Positions 12,934 through 21,807 are shown, numbered from the stretch's first letter. The stretch is 26,879 bases of DNA from Actinomycetota bacterium (GCA_019348305.1 JAHWJQ010000005.1:1-26879); one strand, 5' to 3'. The notes: generated by a model not told the origin, from the letters alone. Translations and numbers: made by a program.

Positions 12934-14718
12934 ATGCGCAAGTCCGCGCTCTGGCGCGTCAAGCCCTACCTCCGTCCGTACCTCGCCCAGATGGTCTTCG
13001 CCACCGTGGTGGCCGCCGGCGGACTGGGCATGGGTATCGCTGTCCCACTCGTCGTCAAGGCGGTGATCGACGGGCCGCTGGCCCGGGGCGACCGCCGGGG
13101 GATCGTCGTCTTGGCCGGGTCCGCGCTGGCGCTGGGTCTGGCCGAGAGCCTCGCCGCCTTCACTCGCCGGCTGACCGCCGGCCGGGTGGCCCTCGGGCTC
13201 GAGCGGCGGCTGCGCGACGACCTCTATGCCCACCTCCAACGGCTGCCGGTCGCGTTCCACGACAACTGGCAATCGGGACAGCTGTTGTCGCGGGCGATGA
13301 GCGACTGTCGGATCATCAGGCGCTTCTTCGGCTTCGGGCTCGTCTTCTTCGTCGTCAACACCGTCACCTTCGCCATCGTGTTGGTCCTCATGGCGCGGCT
13401 GCACCCGCTGCTCGCTGCCATCACGGCGTTGTCGGCCGTGCCCCTGCTCATCATGTCGCGGCGCTTCGAGGCGAGGTACCTCGCCGTCTCGCGCCGGGTG
13501 CAGGACCTCGACGGCGACCTGACGACCCTGGTCGAAGAGGGGGCCACCGGCATCCGTGTCATCAAGGCCTTCGGACGTCGCCGCCTCGTGGGCGAGCAGT
13601 ACCTCCGCCAAGCGGGGGCGCTGCACGCCGCTTCGATGGAGCAGGTGCGGCTGCGGGCACGGTTCTGGGCCCTCATCGACATGATCCCGAATCTCACGCT
13701 GGGAGCCATCCTCTTCGGCGGCGCGGTGGCCGTGGGCCGTGGTTCGCTCACCCTTGGTGGACTGGTGGCGTTCGTGTCGCTGCTCGTCCTCTTGGTCTGG
13801 CCCATCGAGTCGCTGGGCGAGATCCTGGCCATGGCCGAGGAGGCCAGCTCGGCGGCGGAACGGGTCTTCGAGGTGTTCGACATCGCTCCCGCCATCGCCG
13901 ATGCCCCCGGCGCCACCCACCTGTCGGAGGCTCAGGGAAGGCTCCGGTTCGAAGACGTCAGCTTCCGCTACCCCAGCGCCGGCGACGAGGCCGGTGGGTG
14001 GGTCCTGGGGGGTGTCAACCTCGACATCAGCCCGGGAGAGACGCTGGCGCTGGTGGGCCTGACGGGGTCGGGCAAGACCACCGTCGCCGCCCTGGTGCCG
14101 CGCCTCATCGACGTGACCATGGGGCGCGTCACCCTCGACGGCATCGACGTGCGAGACCTCACGCTCGCGTCACTGCGCCGCCACGTCGCCGTCGCCTTCG
14201 AAGAACCGACCCTCTTTTCTGCCAGCGTGCGGGAGAACCTGTTGCTCGGCTCCCCCCATGCCTCCGACGAGGACATCGAGGTGGCGCTCGCGACGGCCCA
14301 GGCGACGTTCGTGCACGACCTCCCGTGGGGGCTCGACACCAGGGTGGGAGAGCAGGGGTTGTCCCTCTCCGGCGGGCAGCGCCAGCGACTCGCGCTGGCC
14401 CGGGCCATCATCGGCAGGCCCCGGGTGCTGGTCTTGGACGACCCACTGTCGTCCCTCGACATCCACACCGAGTCTCTGGTGGAGCACGCGCTGCGATCCG
14501 TCCTGGCCGGGGTCACCGCCCTGCTCGTGGTGCACCGGCCGTCGACGTTGGCGCTCGCCGATCGGGTGGCCTTCCTGCACGACGGCACCATCGCCGCCAC
14601 CGGCAGCCACAGCGACTTGATGGAGCGCGTTCCCGCGTATGCAGCGGTGCTGGCTCAGGAGGCGGAGGAGCCCGGCCTTCGCCGAGGCGCCCCTCGCACT
14701 GAGGCGAGGTCCGCGTGA
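12934..14718 (+). CDS. ABC exporter half-transporter, subunit with degenerate catalytic site
   Basis: A 594-residue protein: six-helix membrane domain (about 1-310) and nucleotide-binding domain (about 335-575). The Walker A is 'GLTGSGKTT' (K381) and the signature is canonical LSGGQ (from L478). The Walker B reads 'VLVLDDPLSSLD', with Asp (D503) instead of the catalytic Glu, and the Q-loop position is Glu (E423 in 'AFEEPTLFS'). The H-loop His is kept ('VVHRPST'). This is the usual non-hydrolysing partner of heterodimeric exporters such as TM287/288. The next gene overlaps by 4 bp and supplies the complementary set. The ATG has AGAAGG upstream; a GTG three codons earlier (12925) is the alternative. 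The exported substrate is unknown. Confidence 0.92.
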   Translation: MRKSALWRVKPYLRPYLAQMVFATVVAAGGLGMGIAVPLVVKAVIDGPLARGDRRGIVVLAGSALALGLAESLAAFTRRLTAGRVALGLERRLRDDLYAHLQRLPVAFHDNWQSGQLLSRAMSDCRIIRRFFGFGLVFFVVNTVTFAIVLVLMARLHPLLAAITALSAVPLLIMSRRFEARYLAVSRRVQDLDGDLTTLVEEGATGIRVIKAFGRRRLVGEQYLRQAGALHAASMEQVRLRARFWALIDMIPNLTLGAILFGGAVAVGRGSLTLGGLVAFVSLLVLLVWPIESLGEILAMAEEASSAAERVFEVFDIAPAIADAPGATHLSEAQGRLRFEDVSFRYPSAGDEAGGWVLGGVNLDISPGETLALVGLTGSGKTTVAALVPRLIDVTMGRVTLDGIDVRDLTLASLRRHVAVAFEEPTLFSASVRENLLLGSPHASDEDIEVALATAQATFVHDLPWGLDTRVGEQGLSLSGGQRQRLALARAIIGRPRVLVLDDPLSSLDIHTESLVEHALRSVLAGVTALLVVHRPSTLALADRVAFLHDGTIAATGSHSDLMERVPAYAAVLAQEAEEPGLRRGAPRTEARSA

Positions 14719-16544
14719 GCGGCGCGCCGTCACCCGAGCAGTGGCGGGGGGTGGCCGCCGAAGAGGCTGAGGAGCGCCCGTCGAGCATCCGCGGGTTTCT
14801 CCGGGGACGAAGCCGGCGCCTGCTGTCGTCGCTGCTACGCCCTCGCCGGCGCTCACTGTCCGTTGCCGCGGTCGTCATCGTGTTCGAGACCCTGGCCCGC
14901 CTCGGCGGGCCCGTCCTGGTGAAGGCGGGGATCGACCGCGGCATCCCCGCCATCCGCGAGGACGGACGGCTGGGGCCACTGGTGGTGATCGTGGCCGTGT
15001 TCGCAGTCGTCGTGGTCGTGAGGGCGGTGCTCGAGTACGCGTTCTTGTCGGTCATGGGGAGGGTGGCCCAGGACGTGCTGTTCGACCTGCGGAGGCGCCT
15101 GTTCGACCACTTCCAACGACTCAGCCTGAGCTTTCACGACCGCTACACCTCCGGCCGGGTCATCTCCCGCCTCACCTCCGACGTCGAGGCGATCTGGGAG
15201 TTGCTCGGCTCCGGGATGCTCGAGGTTGCCACCGGCGGCCTGTCGATCCTGGGCATCACGATCGTGTTGTTGGTGCTCGACTGGCAGCTGGCCCTGGTGG
15301 CGCTGGGCGTCTTTCCGTTCGTGATGCTGCTCACCCGCTGGTTCCGCGGCCACGCCGAGGACGTCTACCGGGAGACCCGGGAGGCGGTGGCCCTGGTGAT
15401 CGTCCAGTTCGTGGAGTCCCTGGGCGGTATCCGGGCGGTGCAGGCCTTCCGCCGGGAGGGCCGCAACCAGGCCATCTTCGAAGACCTCGACGGCCGCCTG
15501 TTGGATGCAAACCTGCGGTCGAACCGGCTGGCCGCGATCTACGGCCCCGGCGTGGCAGGAATGGGGAGGGTCACCTTGGCCCTGGTGCTGCTGGTCGGGA
15601 GCTACCGGGTCCTGGGGGGCGACATGACGCTCGGAACCCTGGCCGCCTTCATGCTCTACGTCCGCCGCTTCTTCGAGCCGGTCCAGGACCTGAGCCAGTT
15701 CTACAACCTGTTCCAGTCGGCCGCGGCCGCCTTGGAGAAGCTGTCGGGGGTGCTCGAGGAGCGGCCTGCGGTGGCCGAGCCGAGTTCCCCGGTCGAGCTG
15801 TCGCAACCGCGGGGGGAGGTCCGCCTCGACGGCGTCCGCTTCGCCTACCGCTCCACGGAGGTGCTGCACGGCGTCGACCTCCTCATCCCAGCGGGCCAGA
15901 CGATCGCCGTGGTCGGCCCCACCGGCGCCGGCAAGTCGACACTGGCCCGCCTCGTGGCCAGGTTCTACGACCCGTCAGAGGGACGGGTGCTGCTCGACGG
16001 AGTGGACGTGCGCGAGCTCTCCGACGAGACACTTCGGCGAGCGGTGGTGATGGTCACCCAAGAGAGCTTCTTGTTCTCGGGTTCGGTGGCCGACAACATC
16101 GCCTTCGGGCGGCCGACGGCGACGAGGGCCGAGGTGCAGGAGGCGGCGCGGGTGATCGGAGCCCACGCCTTCATCGCCGCCATGCCCGACGGCTACGACA
16201 CCGACGTCCGCAAACGGGGGGGCCGGCTGTCTGCTGGCCAGCGCCAGCTGGTGGCCTTCGCCCGTGCCTTTCTCGCCGACCCGCGCGTCCTCATCCTCGA
16301 CGAGGCCACCTCCTCGCTCGACATCCCCTCGGAGCGCCTCGTGCAGCGCGCCCTGCGAACCCTTCTGTCCGAGCGCACCGCGGTGATCATCGCCCACCGC
16401 CTCTCCACCGTGGAGATCGCCGATCGGGTGTTGGTGGTCGAGGGTGGGGAGGTGGTGGAGGACGGGGCGCCGTCAGAGCTGCTCGCTTCGACGTCCAGTC
16501 GCTACGGCGTCCTCCACCAGGCGTGGGCCGACTCCCTCACGTAA
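14715..16544 (+). CDS. ABC exporter half-transporter, catalytic partner subunit
   Basis: A 609-residue protein with a long basic N-terminal extension (about 1-50), six membrane helices (about 55-340) and a nucleotide-binding domain (about 365-600). The Walker A is 'GPTGAGKST' (K407), the Q-loop 'VTQESFLFS' has its Gln, the Walker B 'LILDEATSSLD' has the catalytic Glu (E530), and the His loop is 'IIAHRLST'. The signature is LSAGQ (505-509) rather than LSGGQ. With the upstream subunit this gives one complete ATP site and one degenerate site, the pattern of heterodimeric multidrug or lipid exporters. GTG start and previous TGA overlap by 4 bp, indicating translational coupling. Substrate unknown. 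Confidence 0.93.
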   Translation: MSGAPSPEQWRGVAAEEAEERPSSIRGFLRGRSRRLLSSLLRPRRRSLSVAAVVIVFETLARLGGPVLVKAGIDRGIPAIREDGRLGPLVVIVAVFAVVVVVRAVLEYAFLSVMGRVAQDVLFDLRRRLFDHFQRLSLSFHDRYTSGRVISRLTSDVEAIWELLGSGMLEVATGGLSILGITIVLLVLDWQLALVALGVFPFVMLLTRWFRGHAEDVYRETREAVALVIVQFVESLGGIRAVQAFRREGRNQAIFEDLDGRLLDANLRSNRLAAIYGPGVAGMGRVTLALVLLVGSYRVLGGDMTLGTLAAFMLYVRRFFEPVQDLSQFYNLFQSAAAALEKLSGVLEERPAVAEPSSPVELSQPRGEVRLDGVRFAYRSTEVLHGVDLLIPAGQTIAVVGPTGAGKSTLARLVARFYDPSEGRVLLDGVDVRELSDETLRRAVVMVTQESFLFSGSVADNIAFGRPTATRAEVQEAARVIGAHAFIAAMPDGYDTDVRKRGGRLSAGQRQLVAFARAFLADPRVLILDEATSSLDIPSERLVQRALRTLLSERTAVIIAHRLSTVEIADRVLVVEGGEVVEDGAPSELLASTSSRYGVLHQAWADSLT

Positions 16545-16581
16545 CCCGTCCGCCCGGACATGGACGGCCGCCCGCGTTGTG

Positions 16582-16665
16582 TGCGGCGGGTGGGGATCGA
16601 ACCCACACGTCCTTGCGGACCAACGGGTTTGAGCCGTCGCTGTCTGCCGATTCCAGCACCGCCGC
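16582..16665 (-). tRNA. tRNA-Leu (anticodon CAA)
   Basis: An 84-nt class II tRNA was folded by eye. The acceptor stem is GCGGCGG (16665-16659) with CCGCCGC (16589-16583), discriminator A at 16582. The anticodon loop CTCAAAC carries CAA, which reads TTG. The long variable arm GTCC-GCAA-GGAC is typical of tRNA-Leu. The T-arm is GTGGG-TTCGATC-CCCAC. The next bases are not CCA, so CCA must be added after transcription. It lies downstream of the ABC genes but on the opposite strand. Confidence 0.95.
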
Positions 16666-16679
16666 GCGGCGCCAGCCTA
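16666..16679 (-). promoter_or_regulatory. -10 element (TAGGCT) of the tRNA-Leu gene
   Basis: On the minus strand TAGGCT (16679-16674) ends eight bases before the mature 5' end of the tRNA. Transcription would then start only one or two bases upstream of the mature tRNA. No clear -35 is seen. Confidence 0.45.
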
Positions 16680-16753
16680 GCTGAGAGACCGCCTTCCGGT
16701 GCTGGGATATGGAGGTCGGTCTGGGTAATTTCTGGCGGCGGCGGGAAGAAGCA

Positions 16754-17212
16754 ATGGTGATGCCGCTCGAGGTCAACCTCTCGCTCTGCCTCCCCCGAGA
16801 CGAGCTGTCGGTTCCGGTGGTGCGCCACATCTGCAGCTTCGCCTTGGGTGAGGTGGGGGTGCAGCCGGGCTGCCTCGGCGACATCACGTTGGCGCTCACC
16901 GAGGCGTGCACCAACGTCCTCGACCACGCCAACGACGGCGTGCAGTACGAGGTGCAGATCAGCATCGACGATGCCCGCTGCACGATAAGGGTCAAAGACG
17001 CCGGTGACGGGTTCGACTACACGAACGCCGGCCAGATCCGAGCCGAGGTCACGGCCGAATCCGGCCGGGGGCTCGCGCTCATCCGAGAGCTCGTCGACCG
17101 GGTGCAGTTCACCTCCAAGCCCGAGGCCGGCATGATCGTGCACCTCGAAAAGGAGCTGCACTTCGACGAGGACCATCCCGTGCGCCAACGTCTGGCGGTG
17201 CCCCCCGGTTAG
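16754..17212 (+). CDS. Second RsbW-like ATP-binding protein (HATPase_c_2)
   Basis: A 152-residue GHKL domain with N-box 'ALTEACTNVLDHAND', G1-like segment 'VKDAGDGFD' and 'SGRGLALIRELVDRVQF' in the G2 region. It lacks any other domain, so it fits the anti-sigma/STAS-kinase group rather than histidine kinases. It is not a close copy of the kinase at 745-1152. The ATG at 16754 is preferred because GGGAAGAAG lies just upstream and TAATTT (16726-16731) could be its -10; an in-frame ATG at 16709 and another at 16760 are alternatives. No sigma factor or STAS gene is adjacent. Its stop directly abuts the stop of the converging DUF1206 gene. Confidence 0.85.
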   Translation: MVMPLEVNLSLCLPRDELSVPVVRHICSFALGEVGVQPGCLGDITLALTEACTNVLDHANDGVQYEVQISIDDARCTIRVKDAGDGFDYTNAGQIRAEVTAESGRGLALIRELVDRVQFTSKPEAGMIVHLEKELHFDEDHPVRQRLAVPPG

Positions 17213-18034
17213 TTACGAGCCGAGCACCCGGCGGTAACGCGCCAGCAACAGCTGGAAGGCCCCGAAGGCGATGAGGCCGGCGCCCACGAACACCAGCAGC
17301 GGAGGCCCCGACGGCTTGGCCGCCAGCTGATGGAGGGAGGCGTCGAGGCCCACGGCCTGCTGAGGGTCGAAGCGCAGGGCCGCCCGCACCAGGAACCCCC
17401 CGGACAGGGCGAAGGCGGCCATGCGCGCGAAGAGGCCCAGGCGGGCAACGCCATTGGTCCAGCGTCGCTGCTCCCGCGACATCTCGTAGTCCTTGAGCTC
17501 CTTTTCGTAGGAGCGGCTGAACGCCCTCCAACCGTTCCAGATCCCGATGCCGATGACGACGAGGCCCACCGACACCACCAGCACCTGCCCGAACGGCAAA
17601 GCGAGGGCCCTGGCGGTGATGTCCTGTTGCTCGTGGCCGCCCTGAGCGTTGCCGCCCCTGACGACGAACGACAGAGCTGTCCAGCACAGGGCGAGGTACA
17701 GGAGGCCGCGCCCGGCGAGGCCGACCCGCTGGAGTCCGCCCTCTTCCTCCGGGTCGGTCACCGCCTCCAGCAGGCGCCAGACGGCATAGGCCAGGAGGCC
17801 GGCGGCCAGCGCCAACACGAGCAGCCGCCCGAGAGGCTGGCGGGCCACGGCGCCCAGCGCCCCTTTCTGGTCGGCCCGCTCCTCGGGGTTGCCGGCGGCA
17901 ATGCGCAGCGCCATGACGCCCACGAGGCCATGGAGCAGGCCCCGCGTCACGAGGCCGCCCCGGGCGATGCGCGCCGGCCACGGGCTCTGAGACGCCCGTC
18001 GAGCCGCCCGACGCTTGGTGGTCTTCACGCTCAT
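17213..18034 (-). CDS. DUF1206 membrane protein
   Basis: A 273-residue integral membrane protein with a basic N-terminus ('KTTKRRAARRA'). Six hydrophobic segments fall into three pairs (about 25-45 with 70-90; 100-120 with 145-168; 200-222 with 243-263), each opening with 'ARGGLVTRGLLHGLVGV', 'GLAGRGLLYLALCW' or 'ARLGLFARMAAFALSG'. These internal repeats are the mark of DUF1206, a family common in actinobacteria and cyanobacteria with no proved function. GGGGAT precedes the ATG by nine bases. The gene converges on the RsbW-like gene with no gap and is divergent from the prolyl oligopeptidase gene. Confidence 0.85.
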   Translation of the reverse strand: MSVKTTKRRAARRASQSPWPARIARGGLVTRGLLHGLVGVMALRIAAGNPEERADQKGALGAVARQPLGRLLVLALAAGLLAYAVWRLLEAVTDPEEEGGLQRVGLAGRGLLYLALCWTALSFVVRGGNAQGGHEQQDITARALALPFGQVLVVSVGLVVIGIGIWNGWRAFSRSYEKELKDYEMSREQRRWTNGVARLGLFARMAAFALSGGFLVRAALRFDPQQAVGLDASLHQLAAKPSGPPLLVFVGAGLIAFGAFQLLLARYRRVLGS

Positions 18035-18072
18035 CTAGGCCAGATCCCCACGTGGCCGTCCCGGCAAACGCC

Positions 18073-18083
18073 TACCCTGCGCC
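18073..18083 (+). promoter_or_regulatory. Possible leaderless -10 element (TACCCT-N5-ATG) for the peptidase gene
   Basis: TACCCT at 18073-18078 is followed by five bases and the ATG at 18084, with no Shine-Dalgarno. It departs from TAGNNT and the spacing is one base short, so it is a weaker case. Confidence 0.3.
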
Positions 18084-20144
18084 ATGGCCTACCCCGACGC
18101 CGAGCGGCTGGACCTGGTCGAGGTGCTGCACGGGCGTGCGGTGGCCGACCCGTACCGGTGGCTGGAGGATCCCGCCGACCCTCGCACGCAGCGGTGGAGC
18201 CGGGAGCAGGACGTGCTGCTCCGAGCGGCGCTCGAGGAGGTGCCAGGCCGCGACTCCCTCCGGGCGCGACTTGCCGCCCTGCTCCCCGGGCTGGTGGGCC
18301 TGCCGACGGTGCTCGGTCCTCGCATGTTCTTCCGGCGCCGCGCGCCGCAACAGGAGCACGCCGTCTACGTCGTTCGCGAAGACGGCCAGGGCGAGCGGGT
18401 CCTGATCGATCCCGCCGCCATCGACCCCACCCTCACGACCACCCTCGATCTGGTGGCACCGTCGAAGGAAGGCGACCTGGTGGCCTATGTGACCTCTGAG
18501 GGCGGGCGCGAGGAGGGCGTGCTGCAAGTGCTCGACGTCGCCACCGCCCAAGTCGTCGACGGGCCGATCCTGCTCGGCCGGGGCCCGGACGTCGCCTGGC
18601 TGGTGGGGGGCACCGAGCTCGTCTACGTCGGCCGCCTCCCCGACGAACAGCTGCCACCGGGGGAGGAGCAGTTCCACCGCCGGGTGTGGCGACACCGGCT
18701 GGGCAGCGCCCGCTCCGACGACGAGGTGCTCTTCGGCGAGGGCATGGACAAGACCGCCTACTTCGGGGCGGCCACCTCCTGGGACGGCCGGTGGCTCACG
18801 GTGAGCGTCGCCTTGGGCACCGCTCCCCGTAACGACTTGTACGTGTGTGACCTCGGCGGCGACAGCGCCTTCCGGGCGGTGCAGCAGGGCGTGGACGCCC
18901 AGACCTTCGGGGAGGTCGGCAGGGACGGGCGCCTCTATCTGTTCACCGACCGCGACGCCCCACGGTGGCGGCTGTGCGTGTGCTCGCCGGAGTCGCCCGG
19001 GTACGACCAGTGGGAGGACTTGCTTCCCGAGGGCGACGACGTACTCAGCGGCTACACGGTCACCGACGACGCGGTGGTGGCCGTGCGTGAACACCATGTG
19101 GTGAGCCAGGTCAGCGTCCACGAGCGCGAGAGCGGTACGTGGCGCTACGACCTGAACCTCGCGGGGCGGGGGACGGCGGTGGTCACCAGCCCTCCCGGGG
19201 GTGGAGACGACGTCTGGATCGGCTACGTCGACCACGTACGGCCCTTCCGGGTGCTCCACCATCGCGTCGGCGCTCCGGAGGCCACCCTCTGGGCCGAGCC
19301 GCCGGGGGCGACCACGCCGGATGGCGTCCGGACGCGGCAGGTCTTCGTCCCGTCGGCCGACGGTACCCCGGTGCCGATGTTCGTCATCGACCGCGATGGT
19401 GCAGGAAACGGCCCGCGGCCCACCATCTTGTACGGCTACGGCGGGTTCAACGTCGGACTCACCCCGGACTACGCCGCCACGATCCTGGCGTGGGTGGAGC
19501 GGGGCGGGGTCTACGCCATCGCCAACCTCCGGGGGGGAAGCGAGTACGGCGAGGCATGGCACCGGGCCGGCATGAGGGAGAACAAGCAGAACGTCTTCGA
19601 CGACTTCTTCGGGGCCGCCGAATGGCTCGTTGCGGAGGGGTACAGCGCGCCTGACCGCCTCGGCATCTCGGGGGGGAGCAACGGCGGCCTCCTCGTGGGC
19701 ACAGCGGTAACGCAGCGCCCGGAGCTGTTCCGGGCCGCGGTGTGCAGCGCGCCGCTGCTCGACATGGTCCGCTACGAGCGCTTCGGTCTCGGCCAGACCT
19801 GGAACGACGAGTACGGACGGGCCGATGATCCCGAGGAGCTGGGGTGGCTCCTGTCGTACTCGCCCTATCACCATGTCGTCGCCGGGACTCGCTACCCGGC
19901 CGTCCTGTTCACGGTCTTCGAGGGCGACACCCGCGTCGACCCGTTGCACGCCCGCAAGCTGTGCGCCGCCCTGCAACACGCTACGTCGGCCGATCCGGCC
20001 GAGCGCCCGATCCTCATCCGGCGCGAGCAGGGCGTCGGCCACTCCAGCCGGGCCGTCTCTCGCACGATCGAGCTTCAGGTCGACAGCTTGGGCTTCATGG
20101 CCGCCCAGCTGGGCCTGTCGCTCGCCGAGGAAGCGCCTAGCTGA
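18084..20144 (+). CDS. Prolyl oligopeptidase family serine peptidase (S9A)
   Basis: A 686-residue protein of standard S9A size with no signal peptide, so cytoplasmic. It opens '[17 protein letters not shown]', the usual N-terminal segment. A beta-propeller covers about 70-410 and the alpha/beta hydrolase domain about 450-686. The nucleophile is S532 in 'GISGGSNGG', the Asp is D615 in 'EGDTRVDP' (by position), and the His is H653 in 'GVGHSS'. '[13 protein letters not shown]' and '[13 protein letters not shown]' are also conserved in the family. The propeller limits substrates to short peptides, usually cut after Pro. The last 8 bp overlap the end of the converging metallo-beta-lactamase gene. 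Confidence 0.93.
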   Translation: MAYPDAERLDLVEVLHGRAVADPYRWLEDPADPRTQRWSREQDVLLRAALEEVPGRDSLRARLAALLPGLVGLPTVLGPRMFFRRRAPQQEHAVYVVREDGQGERVLIDPAAIDPTLTTTLDLVAPSKEGDLVAYVTSEGGREEGVLQVLDVATAQVVDGPILLGRGPDVAWLVGGTELVYVGRLPDEQLPPGEEQFHRRVWRHRLGSARSDDEVLFGEGMDKTAYFGAATSWDGRWLTVSVALGTAPRNDLYVCDLGGDSAFRAVQQGVDAQTFGEVGRDGRLYLFTDRDAPRWRLCVCSPESPGYDQWEDLLPEGDDVLSGYTVTDDAVVAVREHHVVSQVSVHERESGTWRYDLNLAGRGTAVVTSPPGGGDDVWIGYVDHVRPFRVLHHRVGAPEATLWAEPPGATTPDGVRTRQVFVPSADGTPVPMFVIDRDGAGNGPRPTILYGYGGFNVGLTPDYAATILAWVERGGVYAIANLRGGSEYGEAWHRAGMRENKQNVFDDFFGAAEWLVAEGYSAPDRLGISGGSNGGLLVGTAVTQRPELFRAAVCSAPLLDMVRYERFGLGQTWNDEYGRADDPEELGWLLSYSPYHHVVAGTRYPAVLFTVFEGDTRVDPLHARKLCAALQHATSADPAERPILIRREQGVGHSSRAVSRTIELQVDSLGFMAAQLGLSLAEEAPS

Positions 20145-20832
20145 GTGACTCCCCCAGCTGCTGGCGCAGCTCGAGGAGGAACCGGTTGGTGCGGCGCTCG
20201 TGGCCGATCGTGGTCGACTGGCCGTGCCCGGGCAGGACGGCGATCTCGTCGTCGAGGGGAAGGATCTTCTCCGCCATCGACGCCATGAGCTTGTCGAACG
20301 AGCCGCCAGGGAGGTCGAACCGGCCGATCGAGCCCTTGAACAGGTGGTCACCGCTGAACAAGACGGGCTGGTGGCCCTCCATGTCGAGCAGGAAGCACAC
20401 CGATCCCTCGGTGTGGCCGGGGGTGTGCAAGGCCGTGAAGGTCATGCCCGCCCCCGAGATCCGCTCGCCGTCGGAGATCCCCTCGACCACCTCCGGCGGC
20501 CTCACGTCGAGCCCCGCCTGTTCGAGGAAGCGCCCGAAGCCCCCGCTGGTGCCCACCGGGTCGTCGAGCATGTAGCGGTCGGCGTCGTGGAGGCGCACCG
20601 GCACCGGGTGGTCCTGGGCCTTGACCACCTCGCCGATACCGCCGACGTGGTCGATGTGGCCGTGGGTGCTGAGCAGGGCCACCAGCCGCAGCCCGTGGTG
20701 TTCGAGCCGCTCCAGGATGGCCCGGGGGTCGGGCGGCGCGTCCACCAGCACGCACTCGCCGCCGGCACCCTGGGCCGACACAATCCACGCATTGGTCTCG
20801 GCGAGCCACAGCGGCATTCCCTCGACCAGCAT
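20137..20832 (-). CDS. Metallo-beta-lactamase-fold hydrolase (glyoxalase II-like)
   Basis: A 231-residue protein. The metal-binding signature is 'STHGHIDHVGG' (H57, H59, D61, H62), followed by 'HTPGHTEGS' and 'LFSGDHLFKGSIGR', then 'LPGHG'. The 'GHTEGSVCFLL' and 'GSIGRFDLPGG' segments are typical of the glyoxalase II/YcbL-like thioesterase subgroup with two metals. It may hydrolyse lactoylglutathione-like or mycothiol thioesters, or another thioester; the substrate is inferred only by class. TAGTGT seven bases upstream of the ATG supports this start. Its stop lies inside the last codons of the converging peptidase gene. Confidence 0.9.
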   Translation of the reverse strand: MLVEGMPLWLAETNAWIVSAQGAGGECVLVDAPPDPRAILERLEHHGLRLVALLSTHGHIDHVGGIGEVVKAQDHPVPVRLHDADRYMLDDPVGTSGGFGRFLEQAGLDVRPPEVVEGISDGERISGAGMTFTALHTPGHTEGSVCFLLDMEGHQPVLFSGDHLFKGSIGRFDLPGGSFDKLMASMAEKILPLDDEIAVLPGHGQSTTIGHERRTNRFLLELRQQLGESLS

Positions 20833-20845
20833 CGGGCCGACACTA
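20833..20845 (-). promoter_or_regulatory. Leaderless -10 element (TAGTGT-N7-ATG) for the metallo-beta-lactamase-fold gene
   Basis: On the minus strand TAGTGT (20845-20840) is followed by seven bases and the ATG at 20832. It lies in the 51-bp gap after the EamA gene, so this gene can be expressed independently. Confidence 0.45.
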
Positions 20846-20883
20846 TCGGCGCCTCACCTGGCGACTGCTCGCGGGTCCGTCGC

Positions 20884-21765
20884 TCAGGAGGCGACGGGAA
20901 CCGGCCTGAACCGCCGGATGCGCTCGTGCAGCAGCGCGATCCCGACCAGCGTCAGCAGGCCGCCCACCACCAGGCGCAGGTGGAACGGCTCGCGGAGGAA
21001 GACCACCCCGACCGTCACGGCCACCACGGGGACCAGCTGGGTGACGACCGATGCCCGGGTCGGGCCGACAGCCGCGATCGACTGGTAGTTGAGGACGTAG
21101 GCCAGGCCCGTACCCACCACGCCGAGCACCGCGACGGCCAGCAGGCGGTGCGGCGCGGGGTCGATCCCGTGTCGCAGCGTCGTCACGACGGCCACGGGAG
21201 CGGTGAGCACGGTGGCCGCGGCCAGCTGGCCGGCAGCGGCGGTGAGGGGCGCCACACCGCCGAGGTGGCGGCGGGCGTAGGTGAAACCGAGGCCGTAGCA
21301 GGCGGAGGCGGCGACGGCCGCCGCTGCCCCGCTCAGCGAAGAGCCGGTGAGGTCAGCGGCACCGAGCCCGGCGGCGACCGCCACACCGACGAAGCCGAGG
21401 GCGAGGCCGGCGAGCTGGGAGCGGCGGAGGCGCTCGCCGAGCAGGAGGGCGGCCAGCAGTGCCGCGAAGAGCGCCGTGGAGGCGTTCAACACAGCGGTCA
21501 GGGCCGAGGTGATGCGCTCCTCGCCCCAGGCCAGGAGAGTGAAGGGCACCGCGCTGTGCACGATGCCCATCACGACGAAGTGACGCCACATGACCGGCTG
21601 GCGCGGCAAGTGGTCGCCCCGAGCCCGGAGGATGGCACCCATGACCAACGCCCCCAGCGTGATGCGAGCACCAGCCACCGCTGTCGGGGTCATTCCTTCC
21701 ACCGCCACCTTGATGAAGAGGAAGGACCAACCCCAGATCAGCGCGAGCAGTGCCAGACGGCGCAT
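20884..21765 (-). CDS. EamA (DMT superfamily) transporter
   Basis: A 293-residue membrane protein with about ten helices, arranged as two EamA repeats (about 1-135 and 145-285). It opens 'LALIWGWSFLFIKVAVEGMTP' and has 'ARITLGALVM', 'ALTAVLNASTALFAALLAALLLGERL' in repeat one and 'PTRASVVTQLVPVVAVTVGVVFLREPF' in repeat two, each ending with the family's conserved Gly-Glu or Arg-Glu at the helix end. Members export or import small metabolites such as amino acids or drugs; no substrate can be read. TAGCTT six bases upstream supports the start. It is divergent from the coiled-coil gene with closely facing promoters. Confidence 0.9.
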   Translation of the reverse strand: MRRLALLALIWGWSFLFIKVAVEGMTPTAVAGARITLGALVMGAILRARGDHLPRQPVMWRHFVVMGIVHSAVPFTLLAWGEERITSALTAVLNASTALFAALLAALLLGERLRRSQLAGLALGFVGVAVAAGLGAADLTGSSLSGAAAAVAASACYGLGFTYARRHLGGVAPLTAAAGQLAAATVLTAPVAVVTTLRHGIDPAPHRLLAVAVLGVVGTGLAYVLNYQSIAAVGPTRASVVTQLVPVVAVTVGVVFLREPFHLRLVVGGLLTLVGIALLHERIRRFRPVPVAS

Positions 21766-21777
21766 CGGTCAAAGCTA
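21766..21777 (-). promoter_or_regulatory. Leaderless -10 element (TAGCTT-N6-ATG) for the EamA gene
   Basis: On the minus strand TAGCTT (21777-21772) is followed by six bases and the ATG at 21765. Its upstream region overlaps the -10 box of the divergent promoter. Confidence 0.5.
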
Positions 21778-21794
21778 GAGCGGGAGACGCTCTC

Positions 21795-21807
21795 TAGACT
21801 CCCCGCT
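21795..21807 (+). promoter_or_regulatory. Leaderless -10 element (TAGACT-N7-GTG) for the coiled-coil gene
   Basis: TAGACT at 21795-21800 is followed by seven bases and GTG at 21808. Only 17 bp separate it from the opposing EamA -10 box, and the hairpin AGAGCG-N5-CGCTCT lies between them (21778-21794). Confidence 0.5.

Noticed and set aside
16545..16580. Terminator hairpin CCGTCC/GGACGG after the ABC genes
   Set aside because: The 6-bp stem has a 10-base loop and no T-run, and it is too weak to call.
20137..20144. Overlap of the peptidase and MBL-fold genes as a frameshift or misassembly
   Set aside because: Both proteins end at normal family length; an 8-bp tail-to-tail overlap is common in compact genomes.
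18072..20351. 759-residue minus-strand frame opposite the prolyl oligopeptidase
   Set aside because: The plus strand encodes a full S9A protein with catalytic triad; the minus frame has no family signature.
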